DNA from: Oscillospiraceae bacterium
Lineage (GTDB): Bacteria > Bacillota > Clostridia > Oscillospirales > CAG-272
Direction of reading: 5' to 3'
Assembly: GCA_015063845.1 (NCBI GenBank)
Contig: SVTJ01000003.1
Location: 81,519 to 145,518, forward strand
DNA: 64,000 bases
Positions within the stretch are counted from its first letter, which is position 1, and the number at the start of each line of letters is the position of its first letter. The notes below the pieces were generated by a model. That model searched no databases and had not been told where the DNA came from. It saw only the letters and a program-made list of their open reading frames with translations. A program made the translations under genes and the position numbers. Positions 41,777 through 52,304 of this stretch are shown piece by piece.

Positions 41777-43699
41777 ATGAATGCTACACGCTCAAATGCG
41801 GCTGAGTATTTCTTCCATCAAGGAACTAATTACAAAGCGTACGAATATCTCGGCTCACATCCGTGCGAGAACGGCGGATACGTTTTCAGGGTATGGGCTC
41901 CAAACGCTACGAGGATATTTCTCGTGGGCGACTTTTGTGACTGGCAGCTCGGTGTGCCTATGGACAGGGTGTCCGAGGGCGGAGTGTGGGAATGTACGGT
42001 AGAAAACGCTAAAGTCGGTGACCGTTATAAGTATAAGATACTCAACGGAACACAGTGTCATCTTAAATCCGACCCGTACTGCTTCTCGGCAGAATGTCCG
42101 CCTGACACGGCATCTGTTATATGTGATATCGAGGGCTACAAATGGAGAGACATGGGCTGGCTTGCTTACAGAAACAGCAAGGCGGGAAGGATGTACTCCG
42201 AGCCTATGAATATATACGAAGTACACCTCGGTTCGTGGAAGAGACACGAGGACGGTGAGTATTATACCTATGCAGAGCTTGCGAGCGAGCTCGCTCCGTA
42301 CGTCAAGCAGATGGGATATACTCATATCGAGATTATGCCTGTCGCAGAGCATCCGTTTGACGGATCGTGGGGATATCAGATCTGCTCTTATTATGCTCCT
42401 ACCGCGAGGTACGGAAGTCCTAAAGACTTTATGGCTTTTGTGGACAGCATGCACGAGGCAGGGATAGGCGTTATAGTTGACTGGGTGCCTGCTCATTTTC
42501 CAAAGGACGAGCACGGACTTTACGAGTTTGACGGACAACCGCTGTATGAATACCAGGGAGTTGACCGCATTGAGCACGCAGGCTGGGGAACAAGACGCTT
42601 TGACGTTGGAAGAAACGAGGTCGAATGCTTCCTTGTTTCAAATGCTGACTTTTGGCTGAGATATTATCATATTGACGCGCTCAGAGTTGATGCGGTCGCT
42701 TCGATGATATATCTCGACTACGACAGAAGACCCGATGAATGGGTGCCTAACGTCTACGGAGATAACCGCTGTCTTGAAGCGATAGCATTTTTCAGAAAGC
42801 TCAATTCACATATCAAGGGTGCTTATCCCGATGTGCTTATGATTGCTGAGGAGTCAACCGCTTGGGGCAACGTTACTACGTTTGAGAATGGTGGCTTGGG
42901 CTTCGATATGAAGTGGAATATGGGCTGGATGAACGATACTCTTGCGTATGCTGAGGTCGATCCGCTGTATAGAAAATTCGAGCACGAAAAAATGACATTT
43001 TCACTGACGTACTCGTTTAGTGAAAAATATATTTTGCCAATATCTCACGATGAAGTGGTTCACGGAAAGAAATCCTTCCTTGACAGAATGACAGGTGACT
43101 ATTGGCAGAAGTTCGCCGGGACGAGAGCCTTTATGGGCTATATGATGACGCATCCCGGAAAAAAGCTGATGTTTATGGGAGGCGAGATAGGACAGTTCCG
43201 TGAGTGGGACTATGAGGGCCAGATAGAGTGGTTCTTGCTCGACTATGACGCTCATGCCAAGATACAAAGGTTCTCGGCAGAGCTTAATCAGCTTTATCTT
43301 AAGACACCTGCCCTGTGGCAGAGAGATGGCGGCTGGGACGGATTTCAGTGGATAGACGCTGATAACCGAGACCAAAGTATAATCTCTTATCGCAGGATAG
43401 ATAATGACGGTAAGGAAGTTATTGTTCTTATTAACTTTACTCCCGTCACGTATGAGGATTACCGTATCGGAGTTCCCGAGGCGGGTCTGTACAGAGAAAT
43501 ACTAAACTCCGATGACGAACGCTACGGCGGTAGCGGCGTTGTAAACACGGGCAATCTCAAGAGTGAGAGCGTACCGTGGAACGGACTAGGTAACTCTATC
43601 AGAATGAGAGTCCCTCCTCTCGCAGTGACCATTCTCAAGTGTGCGAGGCGCGCACCCAAACCGCGAAACAATAGTAGATCAAAGACCCCAAATATATAA
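41777..43699 (+). CDS. glgB: 1,4-alpha-glucan branching enzyme GlgB
   Basis: A 640-residue GH13 enzyme that makes the alpha-1,6 branches of glycogen. An N-terminal CBM48 domain (about 30-120, FRVWAPNATRIFLVGDFCDW) precedes the barrel with YEVHLGSWKRH, DWVPAHFPKD, the nucleophile Asp305 (LRVDAVASMIYLDY), the acid-base Glu358 (IAEEST) and PISHDEVVHGKKS. The spacing of the two catalytic residues equals that in E. coli GlgB. The ATG at 41777 lies ten bases after AAAGGA, while the GTG at 41768 lies too close to it. First gene of the glycogen operon. Confidence 0.96.
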   Translation: MNATRSNAAEYFFHQGTNYKAYEYLGSHPCENGGYVFRVWAPNATRIFLVGDFCDWQLGVPMDRVSEGGVWECTVENAKVGDRYKYKILNGTQCHLKSDPYCFSAECPPDTASVICDIEGYKWRDMGWLAYRNSKAGRMYSEPMNIYEVHLGSWKRHEDGEYYTYAELASELAPYVKQMGYTHIEIMPVAEHPFDGSWGYQICSYYAPTARYGSPKDFMAFVDSMHEAGIGVIVDWVPAHFPKDEHGLYEFDGQPLYEYQGVDRIEHAGWGTRRFDVGRNEVECFLVSNADFWLRYYHIDALRVDAVASMIYLDYDRRPDEWVPNVYGDNRCLEAIAFFRKLNSHIKGAYPDVLMIAEESTAWGNVTTFENGGLGFDMKWNMGWMNDTLAYAEVDPLYRKFEHEKMTFSLTYSFSEKYILPISHDEVVHGKKSFLDRMTGDYWQKFAGTRAFMGYMMTHPGKKLMFMGGEIGQFREWDYEGQIEWFLLDYDAHAKIQRFSAELNQLYLKTPALWQRDGGWDGFQWIDADNRDQSIISYRRIDNDGKEVIVLINFTPVTYEDYRIGVPEAGLYREILNSDDERYGGSGVVNTGNLKSESVPWNGLGNSIRMRVPPLAVTILKCARRAPKPRNNSRSKTPNI

Positions 43700-43714
43700 A
43701 AAACGGAGGAAATT

Positions 43715-44923
43715 ATGTCTAGAAACAAGGAATGTGTTGCAATGCTTTTGGCAGGCGGACAGGGAAGCCGTCTGTATGCTCTTACGGAGACTAATGCAAA
43801 GCCTGCCGTACCTTTTGGCGGCAAGTACAGAATAATCGACTTCCCGCTTTCAAACTGCGTAAATTCGGGAATAGATACGGTGGGAGTTCTCACACAGTAT
43901 CAGCCTCTTATGCTTAACGAATATATAGGAAACGGTCTGCCGTGGGATCTTGACAGAGCCTACGGAGGAGTTCAGATACTCCCGCCTTATCAGGGAAAGA
44001 ACGGAGCAGACTGGTACAAGGGTACAGCAAACGCTATATATCAGAACCTTCAGTTTATCAACAGATACGATCCCGAATACGTTATCATTCTTTCGGGTGA
44101 CCATATCTACAAGATGGACTACGCAAAGATGCTCGACTTCCATAAGAAGACGGGCGCTGACTGTACTATCGCCGTTATCGACGTGCCCCGTGAGGAGGCA
44201 AGTCGCTTCGGTATCATGAGTGCAGATGCTGACGGAAAGATATTCAAGTTTACCGAAAAGCCAAAGAACCCCGATAGCACGCTCGCTTCTATGGGTATTT
44301 ACATATTCACGAAGTCCGTGCTTGAGAAGTACCTTTGCGAGGACGCTGAGGATCCCACAAGCTCAAATGACTTCGGTAAGAATATAATTCCCAATATGCT
44401 TGGCGGCGGCGAAAAGCTTATGGCGTATCCGTTTGCGGGATATTGGAAGGACGTCGGAACGATAGCTTCTCTTTGGGAGACAAATATGGATCTTCTCGGA
44501 GACGTTCCCGCGCTTGACCTTAACGATGAAGAGTGGAGAATCTACTCAAGACACTCCGCTCATGCACCTCAGTACGTAGGAAAGGACGCTCTTATCGAGA
44601 ACAGCTCCTTGACAGACGGTTGTGAGATATACGGAACTGTACGCAACTCCGTTCTTGGCGCAGGCGTCAAGGTAATGGAGGGAGCAGAGGTAGTTGATTC
44701 CGTAATTCTTGATGACGTAGTTGTTGAGAGCGGCGCGCGCGTAAGCTTCTCTATAATAGACGGAAATACCGTTATCGGTAAGGATTGCGTTGTAGGCGCA
44801 CCCAAGAACAGCGCAAAGGAGATCACTGTTATCGGTGCTAAGATAAACGTTCCCGCAAAAACGGTAGTCGCAGAGGGCGCAATGATCTCAAAAGCAGCAG
44901 ACTTAAATAAGGAGGGCAAGTAA
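43715..44923 (+). CDS. glgC: glucose-1-phosphate adenylyltransferase, catalytic subunit GlgC
   Basis: A 402-residue enzyme that makes ADP-glucose from ATP and glucose-1-phosphate, the first committed step. The nucleotidyltransferase motif [14 protein letters not shown] (about residue 10) and [20 protein letters not shown] are intact. The C-terminal left-handed beta helix contains the hexapeptide-type [14 protein letters not shown] repeats. ACGGAGG precedes the ATG. Paired two bases away with glgD; in Firmicutes such as Geobacillus the two form an active heterotetramer. Confidence 0.97.
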   Translation: MSRNKECVAMLLAGGQGSRLYALTETNAKPAVPFGGKYRIIDFPLSNCVNSGIDTVGVLTQYQPLMLNEYIGNGLPWDLDRAYGGVQILPPYQGKNGADWYKGTANAIYQNLQFINRYDPEYVIILSGDHIYKMDYAKMLDFHKKTGADCTIAVIDVPREEASRFGIMSADADGKIFKFTEKPKNPDSTLASMGIYIFTKSVLEKYLCEDAEDPTSSNDFGKNIIPNMLGGGEKLMAYPFAGYWKDVGTIASLWETNMDLLGDVPALDLNDEEWRIYSRHSAHAPQYVGKDALIENSSLTDGCEIYGTVRNSVLGAGVKVMEGAEVVDSVILDDVVVESGARVSFSIIDGNTVIGKDCVVGAPKNSAKEITVIGAKINVPAKTVVAEGAMISKAADLNKEGK

Positions 44924-44924
44924 T

Positions 44925-46052
44925 ATGGCAGTAGCAGGACTTATCTTTTCTAATATTCACGACTCGTCTATACCCGAATTCACAACGATGAGAACGATGG
45001 CGTCCATACCTTTCGGTTGCCGTTACCGTCTTGTCGACTTCCCGCTCTCCAATATGGTAAACTCCGGAATTACAAAGATCGGAATTATAACACACAACAA
45101 TTATCAGTCACTTATGGACCATATCGGTACAGGAAAGGACTGGGACTTGGCTCGCCGTTCGGGCGGTATTAAGATACTTCCTCCGTTCATAACCGCATAC
45201 GATAACTCGGGCTCTAAGCTCTACACGACAAGACTTGAGGCGTTGATGGGTGTTACAAACTTCATTTCTCGCTGCAACGAGGACTATATCGTGCTTTCCG
45301 ACTGTGACGGTATCTGCAACATCGACTTGTCAGACGTTATCGCTGCGCATATCGACAACAATGCGGACATCACCATAGTTACAAGATGTCTCGGAGATGC
45401 AGATTTTGGCATCAAGGACGCGACCGCAATAAAGGCTGACGACAACGGTGCCGTAACAGAGGCTTCCGCTTATATCGACGGTGTGAGCGGCGAGGAGGTC
45501 AGCACAAACATAATGGTCGTTAACAGAATGTTCCTCTTGGCTGCGATCCGCGATGCAGCTGCTCACGGCTATCGCCACTTCTTTAAGGATATAGTTGCTC
45601 GCAGACTTGGCAGAGCAAGAATATTCCGTTATCTCTATGAGGGTACGTTCATTCACATAGCTTCTCTCGAAAGCTACTTTGCAAGCTCAATGAAGCTTCT
45701 TGAAGCAGATGTTCGTAACGACCTGTTTAACGTACCTAACAGACCCGTATACACAAAGCTCCGTAACTCTCCTCCTACAAGATACGCATCGGGCGCAAAG
45801 GTAATTAATTCCTACGTTGCAGACGGTTGCGTGATAGAGGGAACGGTAGAAAACTCCATTCTTTTCAGAGGAGTTAAGGTCGGAAAGGGAACAGTGGTTA
45901 AGAACTGCGTTCTTCTTCAGGATACTTTCACAGGAAACAACGTGGCGCTTAACTGTGTTATCACAGATAAGAACGCTGTTATCTGCGACGGAAGAACACT
46001 TTCGGGACATAGCTCAATGCCTTTCTTCATTCCTAAGGGAGCAATGGTATAA
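44925..46052 (+). CDS. glgD: glucose-1-phosphate adenylyltransferase subunit GlgD
   Basis: A 375-residue paralogue of GlgC. The N-terminal loop is AGLIFSNIHDSSIPEFTT; the GGxGxRL nucleotide motif of GlgC is lost, so the subunit is regulatory or supports GlgC without its own catalysis. It keeps the RYRLVDFPLSNMVNSGI strand and the C-terminal beta helix. The ribosome site AAGGAGG lies in the last codons of glgC, and the ATG starts two bases after the glgC stop, so they are translated together. A hairpin follows the gene. Confidence 0.95.
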   Translation: MAVAGLIFSNIHDSSIPEFTTMRTMASIPFGCRYRLVDFPLSNMVNSGITKIGIITHNNYQSLMDHIGTGKDWDLARRSGGIKILPPFITAYDNSGSKLYTTRLEALMGVTNFISRCNEDYIVLSDCDGICNIDLSDVIAAHIDNNADITIVTRCLGDADFGIKDATAIKADDNGAVTEASAYIDGVSGEEVSTNIMVVNRMFLLAAIRDAAAHGYRHFFKDIVARRLGRARIFRYLYEGTFIHIASLESYFASSMKLLEADVRNDLFNVPNRPVYTKLRNSPPTRYASGAKVINSYVADGCVIEGTVENSILFRGVKVGKGTVVKNCVLLQDTFTGNNVALNCVITDKNAVICDGRTLSGHSSMPFFIPKGAMV

Positions 46053-46086
46053 TCAGCGTATCAAGTGATTTGACTTTATTTCATAT

Positions 46087-46123
46087 CGCTTGGGGAGCAG
46101 AGCTTAGCTTTGCTCCCCAAGCG
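46087..46123 (+). other. hairpin between glgD and glgA
   Basis: CGCTTGGGGAGCA pairs with TGCTCCCCAAGCG (13 pairs) around GAGCTTAGCTT. No T run follows. It may terminate only partly, protect the upstream mRNA, or mark a processing site between glgBCD and glgA. Confidence 0.7.
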
Positions 46124-46149
46124 AAGTTAAAACAGAAAGGTGAAGATCA

Positions 46150-47586
46150 ATGAAAAAGATATTATTTATCGGCTCAGAGGCAATGCCGTTTGCGGCAACA
46201 GGCGGTCTCGGCGACGTTCTCGGCTCACTTCCTGCGGCAATTTCGGAAGCGGGAGCAGGAGAGGTGGACGTTCGTGTTGTAATGCCTCTTTATCGCTCTG
46301 TTAACGATACGTTCAGAGCTGCTATGACCACCGAAGCGGAGTTCAACGTAGGACTTTCGTGGAGAAGCGTTTATTGCGGAGTTAAGAGCCTTAAGAAAGA
46401 CGGCGTAACTTACTACTTCATAGATAACGAGTACTATTTTAATCGCGATGCGCTTTACGGAAGCTTTGATGACGGAGAAAGATTTGCTTTCTTCTCAAAG
46501 GCTGCTATCGAAATGCTCGAGAAGATAGACTTTTTCCCCGATGTAGTTCACGCACACGACTGGCAGTCGGCACTTAGCGTTATCTATCTTAAGTGCAAGT
46601 ACAGTCAGCGTCCTCTTTATTCGGACATAAAGACGGTATTTACAATACACAATATTGAGTATCAGGGCAAATACGACCTTGCAATTCTTGCAGACCTCTT
46701 TGAGCTTGATTGGTGGCGTGACGTCGTTGAATACGACGGTTGCATAAACCTTATGAAGGGTGCGATAGTATGTGCGGACAAGGTTACCACCGTCAGCCCG
46801 AGATATGCGGACGAGATAAGAGGAGCAGAGCACTCTCACGGTCTTAGCGCTATTCTCAATGCGAACGCAAATAAGCTTTGCGGTATACTCAACGGTATTG
46901 ATTACGTATACTATGATCCCGCAAAGGACGACAAGATAGCAAAGACATTTACTTGGCGCTCACTTGCTGGCAAGTACGAGAACAAGACGGCGCTTCAGCG
47001 TGAGATCGGTCTTCCCGAAAGAGCAGATGTTCCGCTTATCTCCATCGTTTCAAGGCTTGCGGCTCATAAGGGTATGGATATCATTTCTGAGATGGTATAC
47101 ACACTTATGCAGGAGAGTGACTGTCAGCTCGTAATACTCGGTAAGGGAGAGACCTCTTATGAGAAGTTCTTTGCAGACCTTCAGAATAACTATCCCGATA
47201 AGGTAAGAGCACTTCTTACTTACGACAGAGATCTCGCAAAGCGTATCTACGCGGCATCCGATATATTTATGATGCCGTCAAAGAGCGAGCCTTGCGGTCT
47301 GTCGCAGATGATAGCATCGAGATACGGAGTTATTCCCGTAACCAGAGAAACGGGAGGTCTTTACGACTCTATCAAGGGCTATTGGGAGAAGGATGGCAAG
47401 ATAATGGGTAACGGATTTACCTTTGCTAACTACAGCTCCTACGAGCTCAAGGAGAGAACTCAGGCAGCGATCGCGTTGTGGTCCGATGAGGAAAAGAGAC
47501 GCAAGCTTATCGGTAAGATAATGCGTACTGACTTCTCTTGGAAGGGCTCGGCAACAAAGTATATAGATATGTACAACACATTATAA
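46150..47586 (+). CDS. glgA: glycogen synthase GlgA
   Basis: A 478-residue GT5 ADP-glucose glucosyltransferase. N-terminal FIGSEAMPFAATGGLGDVLGSLP is the family start, with Ala-Thr in place of the Lys-Thr of the E. coli KTGGL motif. VVHAHDWQSAL, FTIHNIEYQG and the GT-B C-half with GILNGIDYVYYDP, ISIVSRLAAHKG and MMPSKSEPCGLSQMIASRYG follow. AGAAAGGTGAAG precedes the ATG. It lies in the glycogen operon between glgD and glgP. The Lys change is shared by many Clostridial homologues in my memory and should not be read as loss of function. Confidence 0.96.
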   Translation: MKKILFIGSEAMPFAATGGLGDVLGSLPAAISEAGAGEVDVRVVMPLYRSVNDTFRAAMTTEAEFNVGLSWRSVYCGVKSLKKDGVTYYFIDNEYYFNRDALYGSFDDGERFAFFSKAAIEMLEKIDFFPDVVHAHDWQSALSVIYLKCKYSQRPLYSDIKTVFTIHNIEYQGKYDLAILADLFELDWWRDVVEYDGCINLMKGAIVCADKVTTVSPRYADEIRGAEHSHGLSAILNANANKLCGILNGIDYVYYDPAKDDKIAKTFTWRSLAGKYENKTALQREIGLPERADVPLISIVSRLAAHKGMDIISEMVYTLMQESDCQLVILGKGETSYEKFFADLQNNYPDKVRALLTYDRDLAKRIYAASDIFMMPSKSEPCGLSQMIASRYGVIPVTRETGGLYDSIKGYWEKDGKIMGNGFTFANYSSYELKERTQAAIALWSDEEKRRKLIGKIMRTDFSWKGSATKYIDMYNTL

Positions 47587-47630
47587 TTAACAGTTAAAAC
47601 AGGCAATTATCGAAAGGAAACACAACACCA

Positions 47631-50048
47631 ATGGCACAGAATCAGGTAAAACAAAACATTGAGGCAAAGCTTTCAAGATATTTCGGCTGCGATCCCACAG
47701 AGGCTACACGCGACCAGATGTATAAAGCGGTCGCAATGACAGTAAAGGATATCCTCACCGAAAAGAGAGGAGACTTCAAGCATGAGGTCAACAAAAAGGG
47801 AGCAAAGAGAGTATACTATATGTGTATGGAATTTTTGCTCGGCCGTTCGCTGAAGACAGGTATCTGCAATCTTGGACTTTCAAACGAGTATGAGGCGGCT
47901 CTTAAGGATTTCGGCTTCACACTTGAGGATATTTATGAGTGCGAGCCCGACGCAGGTCTCGGTAACGGCGGTCTTGGAAGACTTGCTGCTTGCTTTATGG
48001 ACTCTTTGTCCTCGCTTGATTATCCCGCAACAGGATTTTCTATTTGCTATGAGTACGGCTTCTTCAAGCAGATGATAGTTGACGGTATGCAGGTAGAGCT
48101 TCCCGACATATGGCTTCCCGGCGGAGAAGTATGGCTCGTTCCGAGAACGGACAGAATCTTCAAGGTAAAGATGGGCGGTCATGTCAAGGAAAACTGGAAG
48201 GACGGTCACTGCGAGATACTTTATGAAAACTGTGAAGAGATCGAGGCAGTACCCTACGATATGATGATCTCGGGTGGAGACAGCAAGGCAGTAAGCCAGC
48301 TTCGTCTTTGGAAGGCAAGAGATATAAACAACTTCAATATGAAGCTGTTCACACAGGGACAGTACACAAAGGCAGTTGAGGACAGCACTAACGCGGAGAT
48401 AATCTCCAAGGTGCTTTATCCCTCTGATAACCACACCGAGGGTAAGCTTCTCAGACTTTCTCAGCAGTACTTCCTCGTCTCCGCATCTTGCCAGAGCATT
48501 ATCCGCGACCATATGGCTGTTTACGGAACACTCGATAATCTGCCCGATAAGGTAGCTATCCACATCAACGATACTCACCCCGCACTTTGTATTCCCGAGC
48601 TTATGAGAATACTCATAGACGATTATTTCTACTCTTGGGACAAGGCTTGGGAGATGGTCGTTAAAATATGCTCCTATACCAACCACACAGTAATGCCCGA
48701 GGCGCTTGAAACTTGGAACGAGGATCTATTCCGCCTCAAGCTCCCCAGAATATTCACTATCGTTCAGGAGATAAATGAGAGATTCTGCCACGAGGCTTGG
48801 AAGTCTTTCCCCGGAAACTGGAACAGAATTTCCAAGATGAGTATAGTTGGATACGGTCAGGTCAGAATGGCAAACCTCTGCGTTGTAGGCTCTCATTCGA
48901 TAAACGGCGTTTCCAAGCTTCACTCGGATATTCTCACAAAGTCGATATTCAAGGACTTTTACGCTATGTACCCCGAGCGTTTCTGCAACGTAACGAACGG
49001 TATCGCACATCGCCGTTGGCTGTGCTACTCCAACCCCAAGCTTGCAGAGCTTCTTGATAACACGATAGGCTCAGGATACAGACACGATCCCGAACAGCTT
49101 GCTAACTTTGCGAAGTTTGTCGATGATCCCGCGGTGCTTAATGAGGTCAGAGCTATCAAGCATAACAACAAGATAGCATTCTCCAACCATATCTACAAGC
49201 ATACGGGAAGACTTATCGACACGCACTCCTTCTACGACGTGCACATCAAGAGACTTCACGAGTACAAGAGACAGCTTCTTAACGTTCTCAATATCATCGG
49301 TCTTTACCTTGATATCAAGGAAAACCCCAACAAGGATTTCCAGCCTCAGACCTTCATTTTTGCGGCTAAGGCGGCACCCGGTTACTATATGGCTAAGAAG
49401 ATCATTAAGCTCATCTGCGCTCTCGGCAAGGAGATCGAAAATGATCCCGTTGTTCGCGAGAAGCTTGCGGTAGTGTTCCTTGAGAACTACAACGTAAGTA
49501 TGGCAGAGGTGCTCGTTCCCGCGGCAGAGCTTTCCGAGCAGATATCTCTTGCAGGTAAGGAAGCAAGCGGAACGGGTTGTATGAAGCTTATGATAAACGG
49601 TGCTATGACTATCGGTACGCTTGATGGAGCAAACGTTGAGATGCTCAGCTACGTTGGCGACGAGAATATGTATATATTCGGTCTTACGAGCTCCGAGGTA
49701 GATGAGATGTGGCTCAGAGGATATAACTGCATTGAGTTCTACACCAACAATGAAAAGCTTCGCAAGATAATCAACGCTCTTAATGTCGGCTTTGCAGGCG
49801 AGTCCTTCAATGAGATCGCAAATTATCTCTTGACGGGTCAGGGAATTGCAGACCCGTATATGTGCCTTGCAGACTTCGAGTCCTATCGCACAACACACGC
49901 GAGAGCAATTATGGATTATCAGGACAAGGACAAGTGGAACAGAATGTCGCTTCTTAACATTGCGGCATCGGGATATTTTGCAGCAGACCGTTCTATTAAC
50001 GAGTACGCGGCAAATATCTGGAATATAAAAAGAATTACGGATAAATAA
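47631..50048 (+). CDS. glgP: glycogen/maltodextrin phosphorylase GlgP
   Basis: An 805-residue GT35 PLP-dependent phosphorylase that releases glucose-1-phosphate. Conserved blocks: YYMCMEFLLGRSL, DAGLGNGGLGRLAACF, NDTHPALCIPELMR, TNGIAHRRW and the PLP lysine Lys652 in EASGTGCMKLMINGAMTIGTLDGAN. The Cys in TGCMK replaces the Asn of E. coli TGNMK. AAAGGAA precedes the ATG. It is placed with the synthetic genes, so degradation and synthesis share one operon. Confidence 0.96.
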   Translation: MAQNQVKQNIEAKLSRYFGCDPTEATRDQMYKAVAMTVKDILTEKRGDFKHEVNKKGAKRVYYMCMEFLLGRSLKTGICNLGLSNEYEAALKDFGFTLEDIYECEPDAGLGNGGLGRLAACFMDSLSSLDYPATGFSICYEYGFFKQMIVDGMQVELPDIWLPGGEVWLVPRTDRIFKVKMGGHVKENWKDGHCEILYENCEEIEAVPYDMMISGGDSKAVSQLRLWKARDINNFNMKLFTQGQYTKAVEDSTNAEIISKVLYPSDNHTEGKLLRLSQQYFLVSASCQSIIRDHMAVYGTLDNLPDKVAIHINDTHPALCIPELMRILIDDYFYSWDKAWEMVVKICSYTNHTVMPEALETWNEDLFRLKLPRIFTIVQEINERFCHEAWKSFPGNWNRISKMSIVGYGQVRMANLCVVGSHSINGVSKLHSDILTKSIFKDFYAMYPERFCNVTNGIAHRRWLCYSNPKLAELLDNTIGSGYRHDPEQLANFAKFVDDPAVLNEVRAIKHNNKIAFSNHIYKHTGRLIDTHSFYDVHIKRLHEYKRQLLNVLNIIGLYLDIKENPNKDFQPQTFIFAAKAAPGYYMAKKIIKLICALGKEIENDPVVREKLAVVFLENYNVSMAEVLVPAAELSEQISLAGKEASGTGCMKLMINGAMTIGTLDGANVEMLSYVGDENMYIFGLTSSEVDEMWLRGYNCIEFYTNNEKLRKIINALNVGFAGESFNEIANYLLTGQGIADPYMCLADFESYRTTHARAIMDYQDKDKWNRMSLLNIAASGYFAADRSINEYAANIWNIKRITDK

Positions 50049-50063
50049 TTAAGGAACAGTTAA

Positions 50064-51959
50064 ATGCTTACAAAACTTGAGCTTTCGGCAGAGATGATGC
50101 CGACGATCAAAAAAAGCATAAAAGGAAAGGATCGCTCCAATGTGAGCGCCTTTCCTTGCGGAACAAAGATAACCTTTACCGTCGAGACCCCCAGAGTGCT
50201 GGGGGCTTCGGCGGTAGTTCTGCGTATTGCGAAGGACGGCGACCGCGACCGCGATATACCTCTTGACTTTATTGAGAATAAAAAAGGGGTTGACGTTTAC
50301 GAGACTACGCTTGATACGTCTCTTATGTGCGGTACCGAGGAGAACGGATTGTTTTATTACGAATTTCTTTTCCTTCGCGGTTATGATACACTTTTTACCG
50401 ATACGCATAATTTTGTAGATCATACCCTTGTCGATAATTCTGCGGGGCGTTTTATCCTGCTCGTTCATAAACAGGATTATACTACGCCAGATTGGTTTGG
50501 CGGCAGAATAATGTACCATATCTTTGTTGACCGCTTTGCAAAGGGAGACAGAGAAGTTCCCGTGCGCGAGGATGCGATTATCAATGAGGATTGGGAAAAC
50601 GGTATAATGCAGTATCCCGAAAAGGCGGGAGATAAGCTTGCAAACAATATGTTCTTTGGCGGAACTCTTTGGGGTGTTGCCGAGAAGCTTGATTATCTAA
50701 AGAGCCTTGGCGTGGGGGTAGTGTACCTCAGCCCAATATTTGAGGCGTACTCAAACCATAAATACGACACGGGAAATTATCTTAAGGTCGACGAAATGTT
50801 CGGCGGAGATGAGGCTTTTGAGTATCTGCTCAAAAAGGCTGCCGAGCTTGATATAAAAATAATACTCGACGGTGTTTTCAACCATACGGGTGACGACAGC
50901 ATCTACTTTGATAAATACGGCAGATACGGCAATACGGGTGCGTATTCGGATCCTTTTTCACAGTATAGAAATTGGTATCGCTTCAGACGATATCCCGACG
51001 AATATGAGGATTGGTGGGGAATAAAAATATTGCCAAAGCTCAATCACACGGTAGAGGATTGCCGCAGATATTTTACGGGCAAGGGCGGTGTTTGCGAGAA
51101 ATACGTAAATATGGGTATTGGTGGCTGGCGTCTTGATGTTGCCGACGAGCTCTCGGACGAATTTCTCGACGAGCTGAGAGAAACCGTGAAGAACGCTTCC
51201 GACGGTAATGCCATTATAATCGGCGAGGTATGGGAGAATGCGGCTGAGAAGATATCGTACTCACGCAGACGAAGATATCTTCGCGGCGATCAGCTCGACA
51301 GCGTTATGAACTATCCTTTGCGTAACGGTATACTCGATCTGCTTATTTATCGCGATGCGAGCTTGCTTGGAGACGTGTTGAAATCCATATATGCGTCGTA
51401 TCCTAAGTGCGTGTGCGACAGCCTTATGAATCTGCTTGGAACACACGATACCGAGAGAATACTAACAATGCTTGGTGATTGCGGAAGAGACGTGTCGGAT
51501 ATTTCCAACAAGGAATTTTCTACGATGCGCCTTGATGCCGCAGCTAAGAAGAGGGGAGTTGCGCTTTTGAAGCTTGCGTCGGTCATTCAGTACACTGTTT
51601 ACGGAGTTCCGTCGGTGTTCTATGGCGACGAGGCGGGTATTGAAGGATATAGCGACCCATTCTGCCGCAAAACTTACCCTTGGGGCAGAGAAAACAAGGA
51701 GCTTCTCACTCATTACAGAAAGCTTGGTAAGATAAGGACTGAAAATAAGGTCTTTGCTAAGGGTGAATTCGAGATAGAGTATTGTAAGGGTGCTGTTATT
51801 ATATATTCAAGATACGATGAAAACGGCAAGATAACCGTTGCTGTAAATGCATCGGAGGCGCCGTTTGAATATAAGCTCAATAAAAAAATGACCGACCTGC
51901 TCACGGGTAAGGGATATAACGGAGAAATAGCACCCGCAAGCGCGGTAATACTTAAATAA
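50064..51959 (+). CDS. GH13 alpha-amylase / neopullulanase-like glycosidase
   Basis: A 631-residue intracellular glycosidase with no signal peptide. An N-terminal beta-sandwich (about 1-140, CBM34-like) precedes the barrel beginning IMYHIFVDRFAKGD. Catalytic residues are Asp358 (GWRLDVADEL), Glu388 (GEVWE) and Asp462 (GTHDTERIL), with DGVFNHTGDD as the first conserved block. A short C-terminal beta domain closes it. The domain plan resembles neopullulanases and cyclomaltodextrinases that act on short alpha-glucans, matching the glycogen operon context. Exact specificity is not decidable by eye. Confidence 0.9.
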   Translation: MLTKLELSAEMMPTIKKSIKGKDRSNVSAFPCGTKITFTVETPRVLGASAVVLRIAKDGDRDRDIPLDFIENKKGVDVYETTLDTSLMCGTEENGLFYYEFLFLRGYDTLFTDTHNFVDHTLVDNSAGRFILLVHKQDYTTPDWFGGRIMYHIFVDRFAKGDREVPVREDAIINEDWENGIMQYPEKAGDKLANNMFFGGTLWGVAEKLDYLKSLGVGVVYLSPIFEAYSNHKYDTGNYLKVDEMFGGDEAFEYLLKKAAELDIKIILDGVFNHTGDDSIYFDKYGRYGNTGAYSDPFSQYRNWYRFRRYPDEYEDWWGIKILPKLNHTVEDCRRYFTGKGGVCEKYVNMGIGGWRLDVADELSDEFLDELRETVKNASDGNAIIIGEVWENAAEKISYSRRRRYLRGDQLDSVMNYPLRNGILDLLIYRDASLLGDVLKSIYASYPKCVCDSLMNLLGTHDTERILTMLGDCGRDVSDISNKEFSTMRLDAAAKKRGVALLKLASVIQYTVYGVPSVFYGDEAGIEGYSDPFCRKTYPWGRENKELLTHYRKLGKIRTENKVFAKGEFEIEYCKGAVIIYSRYDENGKITVAVNASEAPFEYKLNKKMTDLLTGKGYNGEIAPASAVILK

Positions 51960-51968
51960 GGAGCTATT

Positions 51969-52298
51969 ATGGGACTTTTTAAGAAAAAAAGCAAAAACCC
52001 TGACAGCAAAAAGTTTCGTCGCGAGATGGCGTATGCCGTAAGCGGTCAGCATATAAAATACGTTACCGAGAACAAGAACGGCGTTGACGAGGTGATCGGA
52101 AGAAACGGTGGACTTAATATCCGTAATGACGAATTTATCGTATATGCGTCTGCCGACGTAGTGTTCCGCTGTCCTATTGATGACTTGCAGATATGGGAGC
52201 TTATGTCGCGTGACGGAGTGGTGCTTACGGGACCTGACGCCGAGCACGGCGGTCAAATGCGTACTGTCATCGCTCATTACGTCTATTATAGAAAGTGA
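51969..52298 (+). CDS. conserved hypothetical protein
   Basis: A 109-residue soluble protein with a basic head (MGLFKKKSKNPDSKKFRRE) and a beta-rich body with SGQHIKYVTENKNGVDEVIGRNG and the acidic-rich DDLQIWELMSRDG, then TVIAHYVYYRK at the end. ATAAGGAGC precedes the ATG. I do not recognise a family. It lies ten bases after the amylase and seven before tadA, so it is co-expressed with one or both. Confidence 0.65.
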   Translation: MGLFKKKSKNPDSKKFRREMAYAVSGQHIKYVTENKNGVDEVIGRNGGLNIRNDEFIVYASADVVFRCPIDDLQIWELMSRDGVVLTGPDAEHGGQMRTVIAHYVYYRK

Positions 52299-52304
52299 GC
52301 GTAT

